The notes beneath the pieces are model-generated. The model worked only from the letters and a program-made list of their open reading frames with translations, did no database searches and had not been told where the DNA came from. From Oscillospiraceae bacterium (GTDB lineage: Bacteria > Bacillota > Clostridia > Oscillospirales > Ruminococcaceae), in contig JAEDJD010000013.1 of the NCBI GenBank assembly GCA_016296505.1, positions 1 through 56,086 of the forward strand: DNA of 56,086 bases, given 5' to 3'. Shown piece by piece: positions 43,387 through 51,155 of this stretch (positions within the stretch are counted from its first letter, which is position 1; each line of letters opens with the position of its first letter). The position numbers and the translations under genes were made by a program.

Positions 43387-44055
43387 TTACGCTTCAAATT
43401 TATATCCCATTCCTCTCAGTGTTACAATGAATTTGCGATAATCACCGAGACTGTTGCGGAGCATTTTGATATGGGTATCGACCGTGCGATCGTCGCCGAA
43501 GAAATCGTAGCCCCAGACCTCCTCCAGCAGCTTGTCGCGAGTCAGCGCGATGTTGCGATTTTTTACGAGATAAAAGAGCAGATCGTATTCTTTTGGCGTC
43601 ATATTGGCGCGCTTGCCGTCCACATAGACCTCTCTGCCGGACATATTGATCTCCAGCCCTTCAAAGATCATCGGATCGTTCACATTTCCGCGAGAAGCGT
43701 TTCGGCGTGAAACGACAGCCTTTACACGCGCCATAAGCAGCGGCGGCGAGAACGGCTTTGTCACGTAATCGTCAATACCGAGATCGAAGCCGTGCTGCTG
43801 ATCGTATTCATCATCTCTGGCGGAGAGAATAATAATCGGAGTATCCTTGGTCTTGCGGATTTCCTTGCAGGCTGAAAAGCCATCCAGACGCGGCATCATG
43901 ACATCCATGATAATCAGGTCATAATCCTGTGCTTTCGCCATTGCGACGGCTTCCATACCGTCGGCAGCTTCGTCTGTCTTAAATCCTTCGTGCTCTGCAT
44001 ATTCTCGAACAACATTGCGAATATGCATTTCATCATCGACAATTAGTATCTTCAT
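43387..44055 (-). CDS. OmpR/PhoB-family response regulator
   Basis: A 222-residue regulator with an intact receiver (DDE at 7-9, phosphoacceptor Asp51 in IIMDVMMP, Lys100 in VTKPF) and a winged-helix DNA-binding domain from about residue 125 (LTRDKLLEEVWGYDFFGDDRTVD in part; HIKMLRNSLGDY). It pairs with the kinase directly downstream. TTCACA direct repeats with an 11-bp period upstream (44121-44137) look like its own binding site, suggesting autoregulation. Confidence 0.95.
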   Translation of the reverse strand: MKILIVDDEMHIRNVVREYAEHEGFKTDEAADGMEAVAMAKAQDYDLIIMDVMMPRLDGFSACKEIRKTKDTPIIILSARDDEYDQQHGFDLGIDDYVTKPFSPPLLMARVKAVVSRRNASRGNVNDPMIFEGLEINMSGREVYVDGKRANMTPKEYDLLFYLVKNRNIALTRDKLLEEVWGYDFFGDDRTVDTHIKMLRNSLGDYRKFIVTLRGMGYKFEA

Positions 44056-44120
44056 AAATGGTAGATTCCTTTCTGTTTTTTATGTGAAATCACCTTGTGA
44101 ATTTTATTTTACCATATAAA

Positions 44121-44137
44121 TGTGAACCTTTTGTGAA
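44121..44137 (-). promoter_or_regulatory. TTCACA direct repeat, probable response-regulator box
   Basis: Minus strand TTCACA occurs at 44137-44132 and 44126-44121, an 11-bp period typical of OmpR/PhoB-type sites, upstream of an AT-rich -10-like TAAAAT. Assignment to the adjacent regulator is inferred. Confidence 0.55.
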
Positions 44138-44176
44138 AATTGTTTCAAAATCTTTTTCACAAACCACAAGAATACA

Positions 44177-44205
44177 TTGACATTTACGATTTTTTTTGAT
44201 ATAAT
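44177..44205 (+). promoter_or_regulatory. SigA promoter of the GGDEF-EAL gene
   Basis: TTGACA (44177-44182), 17-bp spacer, TATAAT (44200-44205), a perfect consensus. The leader of about 115 nt contains a small hairpin (ACGCTC/GAGCGT near 44233-44250). Confidence 0.88.
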
Positions 44206-44328
44206 AACAGTGTGGGCTTGAAAAAACATGAAACGCTCAAATCAGAGCGTTCGTGACAGCAAATACCAGCTAATTTTAGAAATCGAACACGAAAAAAGAA
44301 ATATGCTTGCAGAAAGGAGCAGGCTGCT

Positions 44329-46620
44329 ATGAAATGGAATAAACAGTTGGTTGCGTCTGGTGTTGTCGGCTTTGCGTTGCTGACCGGAATTTTAAATATA
44401 TATGCTTTTTTTCATCGGAATAAGGGCGAGGGAGATTTGGTTTACATCCTCTTTAATTCTTATGCCCTGATTGCGTTGATTCTGGGCGTCTGTATGGTGA
44501 TACGACGACAGCGGCAGGAAAAGCATAAAATGGATATTGCGCGCAAGCGTCTGACCTATCTGACAAAAAATTTAACCGCGCCAGCCATGCTCTGGAACGA
44601 TAGCTTCACAGAAGTAATTTTTAATGACGCGCTTTCTAAGCTTACAGACATTACGATGTCTGACGATATGGGGCCCAAGCAGATTGTTCCGATTTTTTTC
44701 GGCAAAGAGGATATGACGGACGAGGATATCCGAGAGATCGTGATTGCCCGGAATCAAGAGTATTCCTTTATAGACAGCAACGGCGTGCCGCATGATATGA
44801 TCTGGAATACCTCTGCCGTCGAAACCAATGGCGACGGCGTAACATGGCTTCTCTCGATCGGTACGGATCTTGCCGACATCCGCAATATGCAGTCCAAGAT
44901 CGCAACCTATTCAAAACAGCTCAGCGTATCTGAGGGCAAACATAACCTAACGATGGAACTGATGGATGTCGGTTTGCTGCTGATTGAGCAGAACAATCCG
45001 CAGCTTTTTCTCTCCGAAAAACTGCAAAAGATGTTTGGCTTGAGCAGCAGTACGGTTACTGTCGACGAGCTTCGAGAAATGATTTATCCGCTGGATGTAG
45101 ATGTTTTTGAACTTCATGTTGATATGATGCGCAGATATATGGCATACTATGTTGATCGAACGGAAACCTTGGAGCTTCGTATTCGTTCTGCGGATGGGAT
45201 ATATCGTTGGTATGCCTATCGCTTCCGTGCAACAATGCAAAATGAATCCGAACGGCTTGCCGTTGGCGGAACTGTGATTGATATTAGCGCGGAAAAGGAA
45301 AAAGATGAGATCATCGAAAAGGCTGCATATGAAGATACGATTGTGGGGATTCCGAACCGCAATAAGCTGATGAATGTGGGAGAGGAGTTGTATCGGCGCA
45401 CCTTAGCGCTGAATAATTCTTACTGGGTCATCGTGATGGATATCGACCGCTTCCACCTCATTAACGATACTTGCGGTTATGCGGCAGGCAATTCGCTTCT
45501 CCGCAGCTTTGCGAATATTCTGATCAGAGAAATGACGCATGATGGATTCGGCGCGCGCATATCCGGCGACAACTTTGCGTTGATTCTGCCTGATACAGGC
45601 GATGAGGGATTGCCGGAACGCATTGTCAGTAAAATTCAGCGCGTCCTGTTGACGAAAGCGGTTGGCAATCTCTCGCACCGTACTCTGACCTGTTCTGCCG
45701 GCTATGCGCGAATGCCAGAGGACGGAGATAGTTTTGAGCACGTTATGGATCATGCGGAATTTGCGATTTCATCTAATAAGAAGACGCATGGCAGCATTAC
45801 GCGCTACACATCGAAAATGCATGACGCGATTATTCTGGAAAACAATATAGAAACGCAGCTTCATGAAGCGATTCTGCGAAATGAACTGGAATTGCGTTAT
45901 CAGCCGAAGGTTTCTCTGACAACTGGTGAAATGATCGGACTGGAAGCGTTGATTCGCTGGCGCAGTGCGTCTGGGGAACTGGTTTCGCCGGGTGTATTTA
46001 TACCGATTGCAGAGCGTTCGCCGCTCATTACGAGAATTACGCATTTTGTTATGGATGAAGCCTGCCGGCAGATGCAGCTTTGGCGAACTATGGGCTTACC
46101 GGAAACTGTGATCTCCATTAACTTCAGCAGTACCGATTTTTATCAGGAAGACGTCTGTGCGCAGATTCTGAATACATTGAAAAAATATAAGCTGAAACCG
46201 CAAAATCTTGAAATTGAGCTGACGGAATCGCTTGCGTGTAAGGATATTGATGTGGCAACTTTGCGGATGCAGGAATTACGGGACGCAGGCATTCAGCTTG
46301 CAATGGATGATTTTGGTACGGGCTATTCCTCGCTGAGTTATCTGCAAAGTTTGCCGTTTACGGTTCTCAAGCTAGATCGTTCGTTTGTCGTCACAATGCA
46401 CGAGAAAACGGTTGTTCAGGAAATAATCCGTTCAGCTGCTCGCATTGCGAAAGCCAAACATATCAGGACGCTTGCCGAGGGCGTTGAGACGCAGGAACAG
46501 GCGGATATGCTCAGTGAAGTCGGATGCGATTATGCGCAGGGCTATCTCTACGGGCATCCTATGACAGCAAAGGAAGCAGAGCACTTTATCCGAACGCACA
46601 CGATTCGGAAAATTGTATGA
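44329..46620 (+). CDS. PAS-GGDEF-EAL protein, probable cyclic-di-GMP phosphodiesterase
   Basis: A 763-residue membrane protein: two hydrophobic segments (about 10-28 and 40-60), PAS-like regions (about 75-330, ending RWYAYRFRATM), a GGDEF domain (about 340-500) and an EAL domain (about 510-755). The GGDEF signature is altered to SGDNF (residues 412-416), so cyclase activity is doubtful. The EAL domain keeps EALIRW (Glu539), ELTES, DDFGTGYSS, LKLDRSF and EGVET, so it should break down cyclic-di-GMP. AAAGGAG precedes the ATG. It has its own promoter. Confidence 0.92.
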   Translation: MKWNKQLVASGVVGFALLTGILNIYAFFHRNKGEGDLVYILFNSYALIALILGVCMVIRRQRQEKHKMDIARKRLTYLTKNLTAPAMLWNDSFTEVIFNDALSKLTDITMSDDMGPKQIVPIFFGKEDMTDEDIREIVIARNQEYSFIDSNGVPHDMIWNTSAVETNGDGVTWLLSIGTDLADIRNMQSKIATYSKQLSVSEGKHNLTMELMDVGLLLIEQNNPQLFLSEKLQKMFGLSSSTVTVDELREMIYPLDVDVFELHVDMMRRYMAYYVDRTETLELRIRSADGIYRWYAYRFRATMQNESERLAVGGTVIDISAEKEKDEIIEKAAYEDTIVGIPNRNKLMNVGEELYRRTLALNNSYWVIVMDIDRFHLINDTCGYAAGNSLLRSFANILIREMTHDGFGARISGDNFALILPDTGDEGLPERIVSKIQRVLLTKAVGNLSHRTLTCSAGYARMPEDGDSFEHVMDHAEFAISSNKKTHGSITRYTSKMHDAIILENNIETQLHEAILRNELELRYQPKVSLTTGEMIGLEALIRWRSASGELVSPGVFIPIAERSPLITRITHFVMDEACRQMQLWRTMGLPETVISINFSSTDFYQEDVCAQILNTLKKYKLKPQNLEIELTESLACKDIDVATLRMQELRDAGIQLAMDDFGTGYSSLSYLQSLPFTVLKLDRSFVVTMHEKTVVQEIIRSAARIAKAKHIRTLAEGVETQEQADMLSEVGCDYAQGYLYGHPMTAKEAEHFIRTHTIRKIV

Positions 46621-46658
46621 TGACAGCAGGCAACAAATGAAAGAGGGCAACCATTACT

Positions 46659-47366
46659 ATGGCAATCGAACATCTTACACCAGAAATGGAGCTGACGATG
46701 CTGTTGGCTCAGTTTCACGATCTGAAAATCATCAGAGACATCTTGATTCCGGCAGAGTCGGGCAAGACCACGCATATTGATTTTTTGATTATGACGCGTG
46801 CAGGAATCTTTGTCTGTGAGATGAAAACCTTTTGCGGCACGATTCTTGGCAATGGTATGAGTAAATACTGGAAGCACTATGCCGGAGAAAGCGAGATTGA
46901 TTATTTTAGTCCCGTGCTGCAAAATCTCTATCACATGAAGTATCTCCGCGATTTTCTTGCACCATTGCCTTACGAAATACATTTTCATTCGATTGTGATT
47001 ATGTATCGAAATACGGGCGCACGGCTGGAAATTAAGCCGCCCTATCCGCCGCATACGTATATCGTCACCTCGGTGCCGGCGCTGCAAAAGGTCATGCAGG
47101 ATGTCGCAGAGCAGCAGGAACGGCTTCTTTCAGATGGTGAGCTGGAATATATTTTCGACTATATTGGTCAAAACCAGATTCGCGGTGAAGAAGCGCGGTT
47201 TGCACATGAGCAGCAGTCTTTTCAGTATAAAAATAACGCACGTGTGGCACTGATGCATCAGATTTGTCCGGAATGCCGTGCAAAGCTGCAAGCGTATTCA
47301 CTGCCGCAGGGGAAATACTGGATATGCTCGGAATATCCCAAGTGCACTTACCGGCATCGAATGTAA
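46659..47366 (+). CDS. NERD-domain protein with C-terminal topoisomerase-type zinc ribbon
   Basis: A 235-residue cytoplasmic protein. Residues of about 10-125 match the nuclease-related NERD domain: THIDFLIMTRAGIFVCEMKTF near residue 38, with the Asp and Glu-x-Lys core of restriction-like nucleases. Residues of about 206-235 are a zinc ribbon (CPEC and CSEYPKC) as in the C-terminal repeats of topoisomerase I. A DNA-processing role is likely but not shown. The gene is 38 bp after the GGDEF-EAL gene and 44 bp before the phosphofructokinase gene. Confidence 0.87.
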   Translation: MAIEHLTPEMELTMLLAQFHDLKIIRDILIPAESGKTTHIDFLIMTRAGIFVCEMKTFCGTILGNGMSKYWKHYAGESEIDYFSPVLQNLYHMKYLRDFLAPLPYEIHFHSIVIMYRNTGARLEIKPPYPPHTYIVTSVPALQKVMQDVAEQQERLLSDGELEYIFDYIGQNQIRGEEARFAHEQQSFQYKNNARVALMHQICPECRAKLQAYSLPQGKYWICSEYPKCTYRHRM

Positions 47367-47410
47367 AATCTTAATACTAACGATAAATATATTATGAAAG
47401 GAATATAACC

Positions 47411-48493
47411 ATGAAAAAAAGAATCGGAATCCTGACATCGGGCGGTGACTGCCCGGGACTGAATGCGACAATCCGCGGCGTTGCGAAAGCGTGCTTTGAG
47501 CTGATGGGTGAGGAGAATGTTGAGATTGTCGGTATTTCCAACGGCTATTACGGTCTGATTCATAATCTATGCCGAGTGATGCAGCCGAGTGATTTTTCCG
47601 GCATTCTGACGCAGGGCGGCACGATCCTTGGTACGAAGCGTCAGCCGTTCAAGATGATGACGGTGATCGGCGACGACAATGTGGACAAGGTTAAAAATAT
47701 GCGTGAGACATATAAAAAGCAGAAGCTCGACTGTCTGCTGACGCTCGGTGGAAACGGAACGCATAAAACCTCGCATCTGTTGGCGCAAGAGGGACTCAAT
47801 GTAATCGGTCTGCCTAAGACGATCGACAATGATATCTACGGCACGGATGTGACATTCGGCTTTCATACCGCAGTTGATACCGCAACAGATTCGATAGACC
47901 GTTTGCACACGACAGCAGCTTCGCACAGCCGTATTCTGGTTTGTGAAATCATGGGCAATAAAGCGGGCTGGCTGACATTGAATGCTGGTCTTGCCGGCGG
48001 TGCGGATATCATTCTGATTCCGGAGATTCCCTATGATATCGACAAGGTTTGCGAAGCGGTCATGAAGCGTGCTGCAAGCGGCAAGGCGTTTTCAATTCTC
48101 GCGGTAGCGGAGGGCGCTTTCGATAAGGACGAGGCAAATCTCAAAAAGAAAGACCGTGCCAGAAAGCGTGAAGAAGCGGGCATTGTAACCGCAACCTCGC
48201 GTATCGCGGCACAAGTGCAGGCAGGTACTGGCATTGATACGCGCGTCTGCGTTCCGGGACATATGCTGCGCGGCGGCTCGCCCTCTGCCTACGATCGGAT
48301 TCTTGCAACCAAGTTTGGCGTTCATGCGGCAAAGCTGATTTCTACGGAGAAATATGGCAGAACGGTTGCGATGGTGAATGGCAAGGTAACCTCGAATAAG
48401 CTTGCAGATATTGCCGGACTGACAAAATTTGTCGATCCGAAAGATCAGCTTGTTGTGACTGCAAAGCGCATCGGCGTTTCATTTGGAGATTGA
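47411..48493 (+). CDS. pfkA: 6-phosphofructokinase
   Basis: A 360-residue glycolytic enzyme phosphorylating fructose 6-phosphate. Motifs: TSGGDCPGLNATIRG near residue 9, LGGNGTHKTS near 112, LPKTIDNDIYGTD near 134, EIMGNKAGWLTL near 180, PEIPYDID near 206 and RVCVPGHMLRGGSPSAYDR (in part GHMLRGGSPSAYDR) near 276. Two positions differ from E. coli-type ATP enzymes: Asn115 replaces the Asp of GGDG, and Lys replaces Gly in PGTIDND. Lys here is common in pyrophosphate-using forms, while the Gly after Asn115 is common in ATP forms, so the phosphate donor is uncertain. AAAGGA precedes the ATG. Confidence 0.92.
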   Translation: MKKRIGILTSGGDCPGLNATIRGVAKACFELMGEENVEIVGISNGYYGLIHNLCRVMQPSDFSGILTQGGTILGTKRQPFKMMTVIGDDNVDKVKNMRETYKKQKLDCLLTLGGNGTHKTSHLLAQEGLNVIGLPKTIDNDIYGTDVTFGFHTAVDTATDSIDRLHTTAASHSRILVCEIMGNKAGWLTLNAGLAGGADIILIPEIPYDIDKVCEAVMKRAASGKAFSILAVAEGAFDKDEANLKKKDRARKREEAGIVTATSRIAAQVQAGTGIDTRVCVPGHMLRGGSPSAYDRILATKFGVHAAKLISTEKYGRTVAMVNGKVTSNKLADIAGLTKFVDPKDQLVVTAKRIGVSFGD

Positions 48494-48511
48494 AACGTAT
48501 ATGATATAGAA

Positions 48512-48540
48512 AAGCCCGAAAGCAAACAGCTTTCGGGCTT
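48512..48540. terminator. Bidirectional terminator between pfkA and the radical SAM gene
   Basis: Stem AAGCCCGAAAGC/GCTTTCGGGCTT with a five-base loop between convergent genes. Confidence 0.9.
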
Positions 48541-48552
48541 ATGTATGTGTTT

Positions 48553-49629
48553 TTAATCGAATAGGATATCCTTAAAGCAAAGCTGCGGACAATGATTATC
48601 GAAATCCCATGTGTGGTAGGCGCCGCCATGGCAATATTTTGCCTCGCTGCAATTCCTGCACGTTTCATTTTCAAGGCACAGATCTCTGCGAAAAACTTCA
48701 AATTTATTTTCCCAGACATCCTTGAAACGCTCTTTCAGCACATTGCCCTGAATAAACTCCGGTCTGCGTTCGATGTCAAGACAAGCAGTGATATCGCCGT
48801 TGACCATAATGCTTGCGGTATAAAGACCGGCTGTGCAGAGGAAATACCAGTCGCGCACTTCGCGTTCATACTCCATGCCGAGATAATGGCTGCATCCATA
48901 GCAGACCGGCTCGCCGGCGATGCGCTTGTTGCGGATGTACTCAAAGAGCGTCTTGTAATCCTCTTTGGTCAGCAGCAGATCCGGATGCTCCTTTGCTCTG
49001 CCGATTGGCTCCATATTAACGATGCGCCATGAATCAATATCAACATCTTTGAGGATATCATACATCGCGTCCAGCTCTGTGATGCTTTTATGCGTTACAA
49101 CGGTGGTGATCTGGATGGCTTGGAATCCGCCGACCTTAATTAAGTTTTTCACGCCCTGCATTGCGCGCTCCCAGCCATTGGGTGTTCTGCGGAATGCGTC
49201 GTGCGTCTCCGGCATACCGTCAATGCTGACGGAGATCGTTTTCATACCGCAGTCACGGAGCTTCTGAGCGACTTCCTCGGTAATGAGCGTAGCATTGCTT
49301 GTCATGCCCCAGTTGAAGCCGAGTTCATTTGCGTGCCCCATGATATCAAAGAAATCCTTACGCAGCAAAGGCTCGCCGCCCGTGATGCAGAGCATATAGC
49401 CGTCTGTACCGAGATCCTCCTTGAGCTGGTCGATGACGCCGCACCATTGTTCCGTAGTCAGTTCTTCTGAGGGGACATCGCCGCAGTTTGAGCCGCAGTG
49501 CAGACAATGCTCATTGCATCGGAGCGTCAATTCAAAAAAGAGATTATGGATTTGCGGCATTGCCTTCAGACCTTCGCGGTAAATAGCAAGACGCTGCAAA
49601 TTTTTTTCTTTCACTTTCGGATTCAGCAT
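48553..49629 (-). CDS. Radical SAM/SPASM-domain maturase-like protein
   Basis: A 358-residue enzyme. The radical SAM cluster motif is CNEHCLHC (Cys38, Cys42, Cys45); ITGGEPLLRKDFF near 84 and SVSIDGMPETHD near 133 are typical of the SPASM group. The C-terminal part carries many Cys (CYGCSHY, CTAG, CLDIERR, then CLENETCRNC, CHGG, CPQLC), enough for two auxiliary iron-sulfur clusters. SPASM proteins usually modify peptides or proteins. I chose ATG 49629 because AGGAGAATATT precedes it; the frame start at 49650 has no such site. It lies 68 bp after the dockerin gene, whose product, like two nearby lipoproteins, carries a Tyr-Gly-Pro motif. Confidence 0.9.
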   Translation of the reverse strand: MLNPKVKEKNLQRLAIYREGLKAMPQIHNLFFELTLRCNEHCLHCGSNCGDVPSEELTTEQWCGVIDQLKEDLGTDGYMLCITGGEPLLRKDFFDIMGHANELGFNWGMTSNATLITEEVAQKLRDCGMKTISVSIDGMPETHDAFRRTPNGWERAMQGVKNLIKVGGFQAIQITTVVTHKSITELDAMYDILKDVDIDSWRIVNMEPIGRAKEHPDLLLTKEDYKTLFEYIRNKRIAGEPVCYGCSHYLGMEYEREVRDWYFLCTAGLYTASIMVNGDITACLDIERRPEFIQGNVLKERFKDVWENKFEVFRRDLCLENETCRNCSEAKYCHGGAYHTWDFDNHCPQLCFKDILFD

Positions 49630-49697
49630 AATATTCTCCTGATATTTCATTTGATTCTAGATGGGCTGCTGTAAATTTTCAGCCTGCGATTTTTATA

Positions 49698-50351
49698 TTA
49701 GTATGCAGGCGGCGGTCCATAGAGCGTCACTGTCGACGTAGTGGGGAAGGTCGTGGAAGAAGTTGGAACTGTTGTAATAATAGGATCCTCCTCATCCTCC
49801 GGCTTGCCTGTGAGCAGACGGATCAGCGCCTTGACATCTTCCTTATCAATGGAGTCGTCAGAATTGACATCTCCGGTGATGCCAACAAAGCCTTGGCTTT
49901 GATTGGTGAGCAGATATTGTTTCAGCAGAGAAAGATCGCGAACGTCATGGATGCCGTCCATATTGAGGTCGCCCGGCTCAGAAAACACAGGTACGTCACC
50001 GCCTAACATCAGCGGCTCCGTTGTTGTTGTTACGGTTACGCCGCCTAATGTAGTATCATCATAAATTGGCGTGGTACCCTCCGGGATAGGGTGTGTGTCA
50101 TAAATTGGCGTGGTACCTTCCAGGGAAACATCTGTTGTTGCGGTGGTTGTTACGATCGTACCCTCTGTAATAACCGGCTCAAAGGGCGGCTCATCCTCGA
50201 TATCCGTATAATCAGGCGGTCCATACATAAGCTCCGGATATAGTGGAAAATTGTCGTCGGCAGAATTTGCCGAGATGCTATCACTGAAGCCGGTTGTAAG
50301 AGCCGAAGCGAAGACAGCCGCTGTCATCAGTGATTGAAGTGTTTTTTTCAT
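49698..50351 (-). CDS. Secreted dockerin protein with N- and C-terminal YGPP motifs
   Basis: A 217-residue exported protein. A signal peptide covers about residues 1-30, MYGPPDY occurs near 42, then a Thr/Pro-rich segment with repeated EGTTPIYD, a type I dockerin (two EF-hand-like repeats: GDLNMDGIHDVRDLSLLKQYL in part near 127, GDVNSDDSIDKEDVKALIRLL in part near 160) and a Thr/Ser/Pro tail ending TLYGPPPAY at the C-terminus. Dockerins bind cohesins in cellulosome-like assemblies. No enzyme domain is attached. The YGPP ends are shared with neighbouring small lipoproteins, hinting at modification by the adjacent radical SAM enzyme. AGGAGG precedes the ATG. Confidence 0.88.
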   Translation of the reverse strand: MKKTLQSLMTAAVFASALTTGFSDSISANSADDNFPLYPELMYGPPDYTDIEDEPPFEPVITEGTIVTTTATTDVSLEGTTPIYDTHPIPEGTTPIYDDTTLGGVTVTTTTEPLMLGGDVPVFSEPGDLNMDGIHDVRDLSLLKQYLLTNQSQGFVGITGDVNSDDSIDKEDVKALIRLLTGKPEDEEDPIITTVPTSSTTFPTTSTVTLYGPPPAY

Positions 50352-50559
50352 AAATTTCCTCCTGTATCATAGTGTCGGTGACGAAAAAGGTGCCTGTTTT
50401 GCAAATTGGAATCCAAGCTGTGTGGGGGAGATATGACAATGCTCTGCGCAAGCAGAGAAATGCGGCATTCCGGTTCATTCGCAAGAAATGTGATGCCGTA
50501 CTCTGCCGATCATTCCTGATTGGCAATCAGAGGGCTGAAAACATTCTGTGTTTTCGCGG

Positions 50560-50697
50560 TTATTGCCTGTATTCCGGCTTGTGCCTACATAGAAGAAGGG
50601 GACCGTATATAGTTACGGTTTCGATGCAGCCGGAGAGCAAAAGCATACCAATGCAGAAAGCCGCGGAGAGCGTCTGTTTTGGGGAGTTTTCATCCAT
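50560..50697 (-). CDS. Very small lipoprotein with YGP motif (frame may be damaged)
   Basis: A 45-codon frame too short for standard ORF lists. It reads MDENSPKQTLSAAFCIGMLL, then LSGC (lipobox, Cys24), then IETVTIYGPLLLC and a polar end. It has a near-consensus promoter (50731-50762). The ribosome-binding site GGAAG fits better a second ATG (50693) in another frame. An extra C in each of two CCCC runs would give a 35-residue form beginning MKTPPKQTL and ending IYGPPSSM, with a better signal peptide and a clean YGPP end. So either this is a true 45-residue product, or it carries two one-base changes. Confidence 0.55.
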   Translation of the reverse strand: MDENSPKQTLSAAFCIGMLLLSGCIETVTIYGPLLLCRHKPEYRQ

Positions 50698-50730
50698 TCT
50701 TCCGATCTTGGAGAGATCGTGGTATATACT

Positions 50731-50762
50731 ATTATACTAGCATATTCGATGGTATCTGTCAA
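50731..50762 (-). promoter_or_regulatory. Promoter of the very small YGP lipoprotein gene
   Basis: Minus strand TTGACA (50762-50757); TAGTAT at 17 bp (50739-50734) overlapping TATAAT at 20 bp (50736-50731). It shows the region upstream of the dockerin gene is transcribed. Confidence 0.72.
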
Positions 50763-50904
50763 GCATTTGCAGTAAATTCACCCAATAACGGCACAAGCTG
50801 CTTTTCATTTCCCTTACTTATATTAAGACCGGAAAATCATACCATAGGTTACACAAAATAAAAAAATTTCTGCTGCGTCGAATTTCAGAAAAATATGAGA
50901 AAAC

Positions 50905-50939
50905 AAAATACGTGAACGCATTCATGCATTCACGTATTT
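50905..50939 (-). terminator. Terminator after the 63-residue lipoprotein gene
   Basis: Stem AAATACGTGAA/TTCACGTATTT with a loop of about 11 bases, followed on the minus strand by TTTGTTTTC. Confidence 0.85.
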
Positions 50940-50948
50940 CAGAATATT

Positions 50949-51140
50949 TTATTGATTGCAGATACAATCCGTTTTCGGGATGGCGTTCTCATCGGGGTCA
51001 ACCTGCTCCAGATCAATCGCATATGCAGCTTTCAGCTCTTCGGTTGGCTCCGGACCATATACACAGCCGATAAAGCTAGAAACAGAAAGTATGCTGGCGC
51101 AAACCATAGAGCTTAATTTTTTTCGATCAGAATGCTTCAT
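50949..51140 (-). CDS. Small lipoprotein with VYGP motif directly after the lipid cysteine
   Basis: A 63-residue exported lipoprotein: basic start MKHSDRKKLSS, hydrophobic core, lipobox FIGC (Cys about residue 26), then at once VYGPEPTEELKAAYAIDLEQ and a C-terminal part containing the two Cys of CIC. No family recognised. The Tyr-Gly-Pro after the lipid cysteine recalls putative rSAM/lipoprotein pairs described in Bacteroidetes, from memory. ATG 51140 follows AAAGGAT; a TTG three codons upstream is less likely. It lies 15 bp after the aldose epimerase gene, so it may be cotranscribed with it, and is closed by a strong terminator. Confidence 0.78.
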   Translation of the reverse strand: MKHSDRKKLSSMVCASILSVSSFIGCVYGPEPTEELKAAYAIDLEQVDPDENAIPKTDCICNQ

Positions 51141-51155
51141 GACGCGCAATCCTTT

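Noticed and set aside
44206..44328. Cyclic-di-GMP riboswitch in the leader of the GGDEF-EAL gene
   Set aside because: I checked for the GEMM core (GCACAGGGCAAACC and GGACGCAAAGCC) and it is absent; only one small hairpin is present.
50281..50526. 81-codon minus-strand frame overlapping the dockerin start
   Set aside because: It runs through the ribosome-binding site of the dockerin gene in another frame and has no signal or motif.
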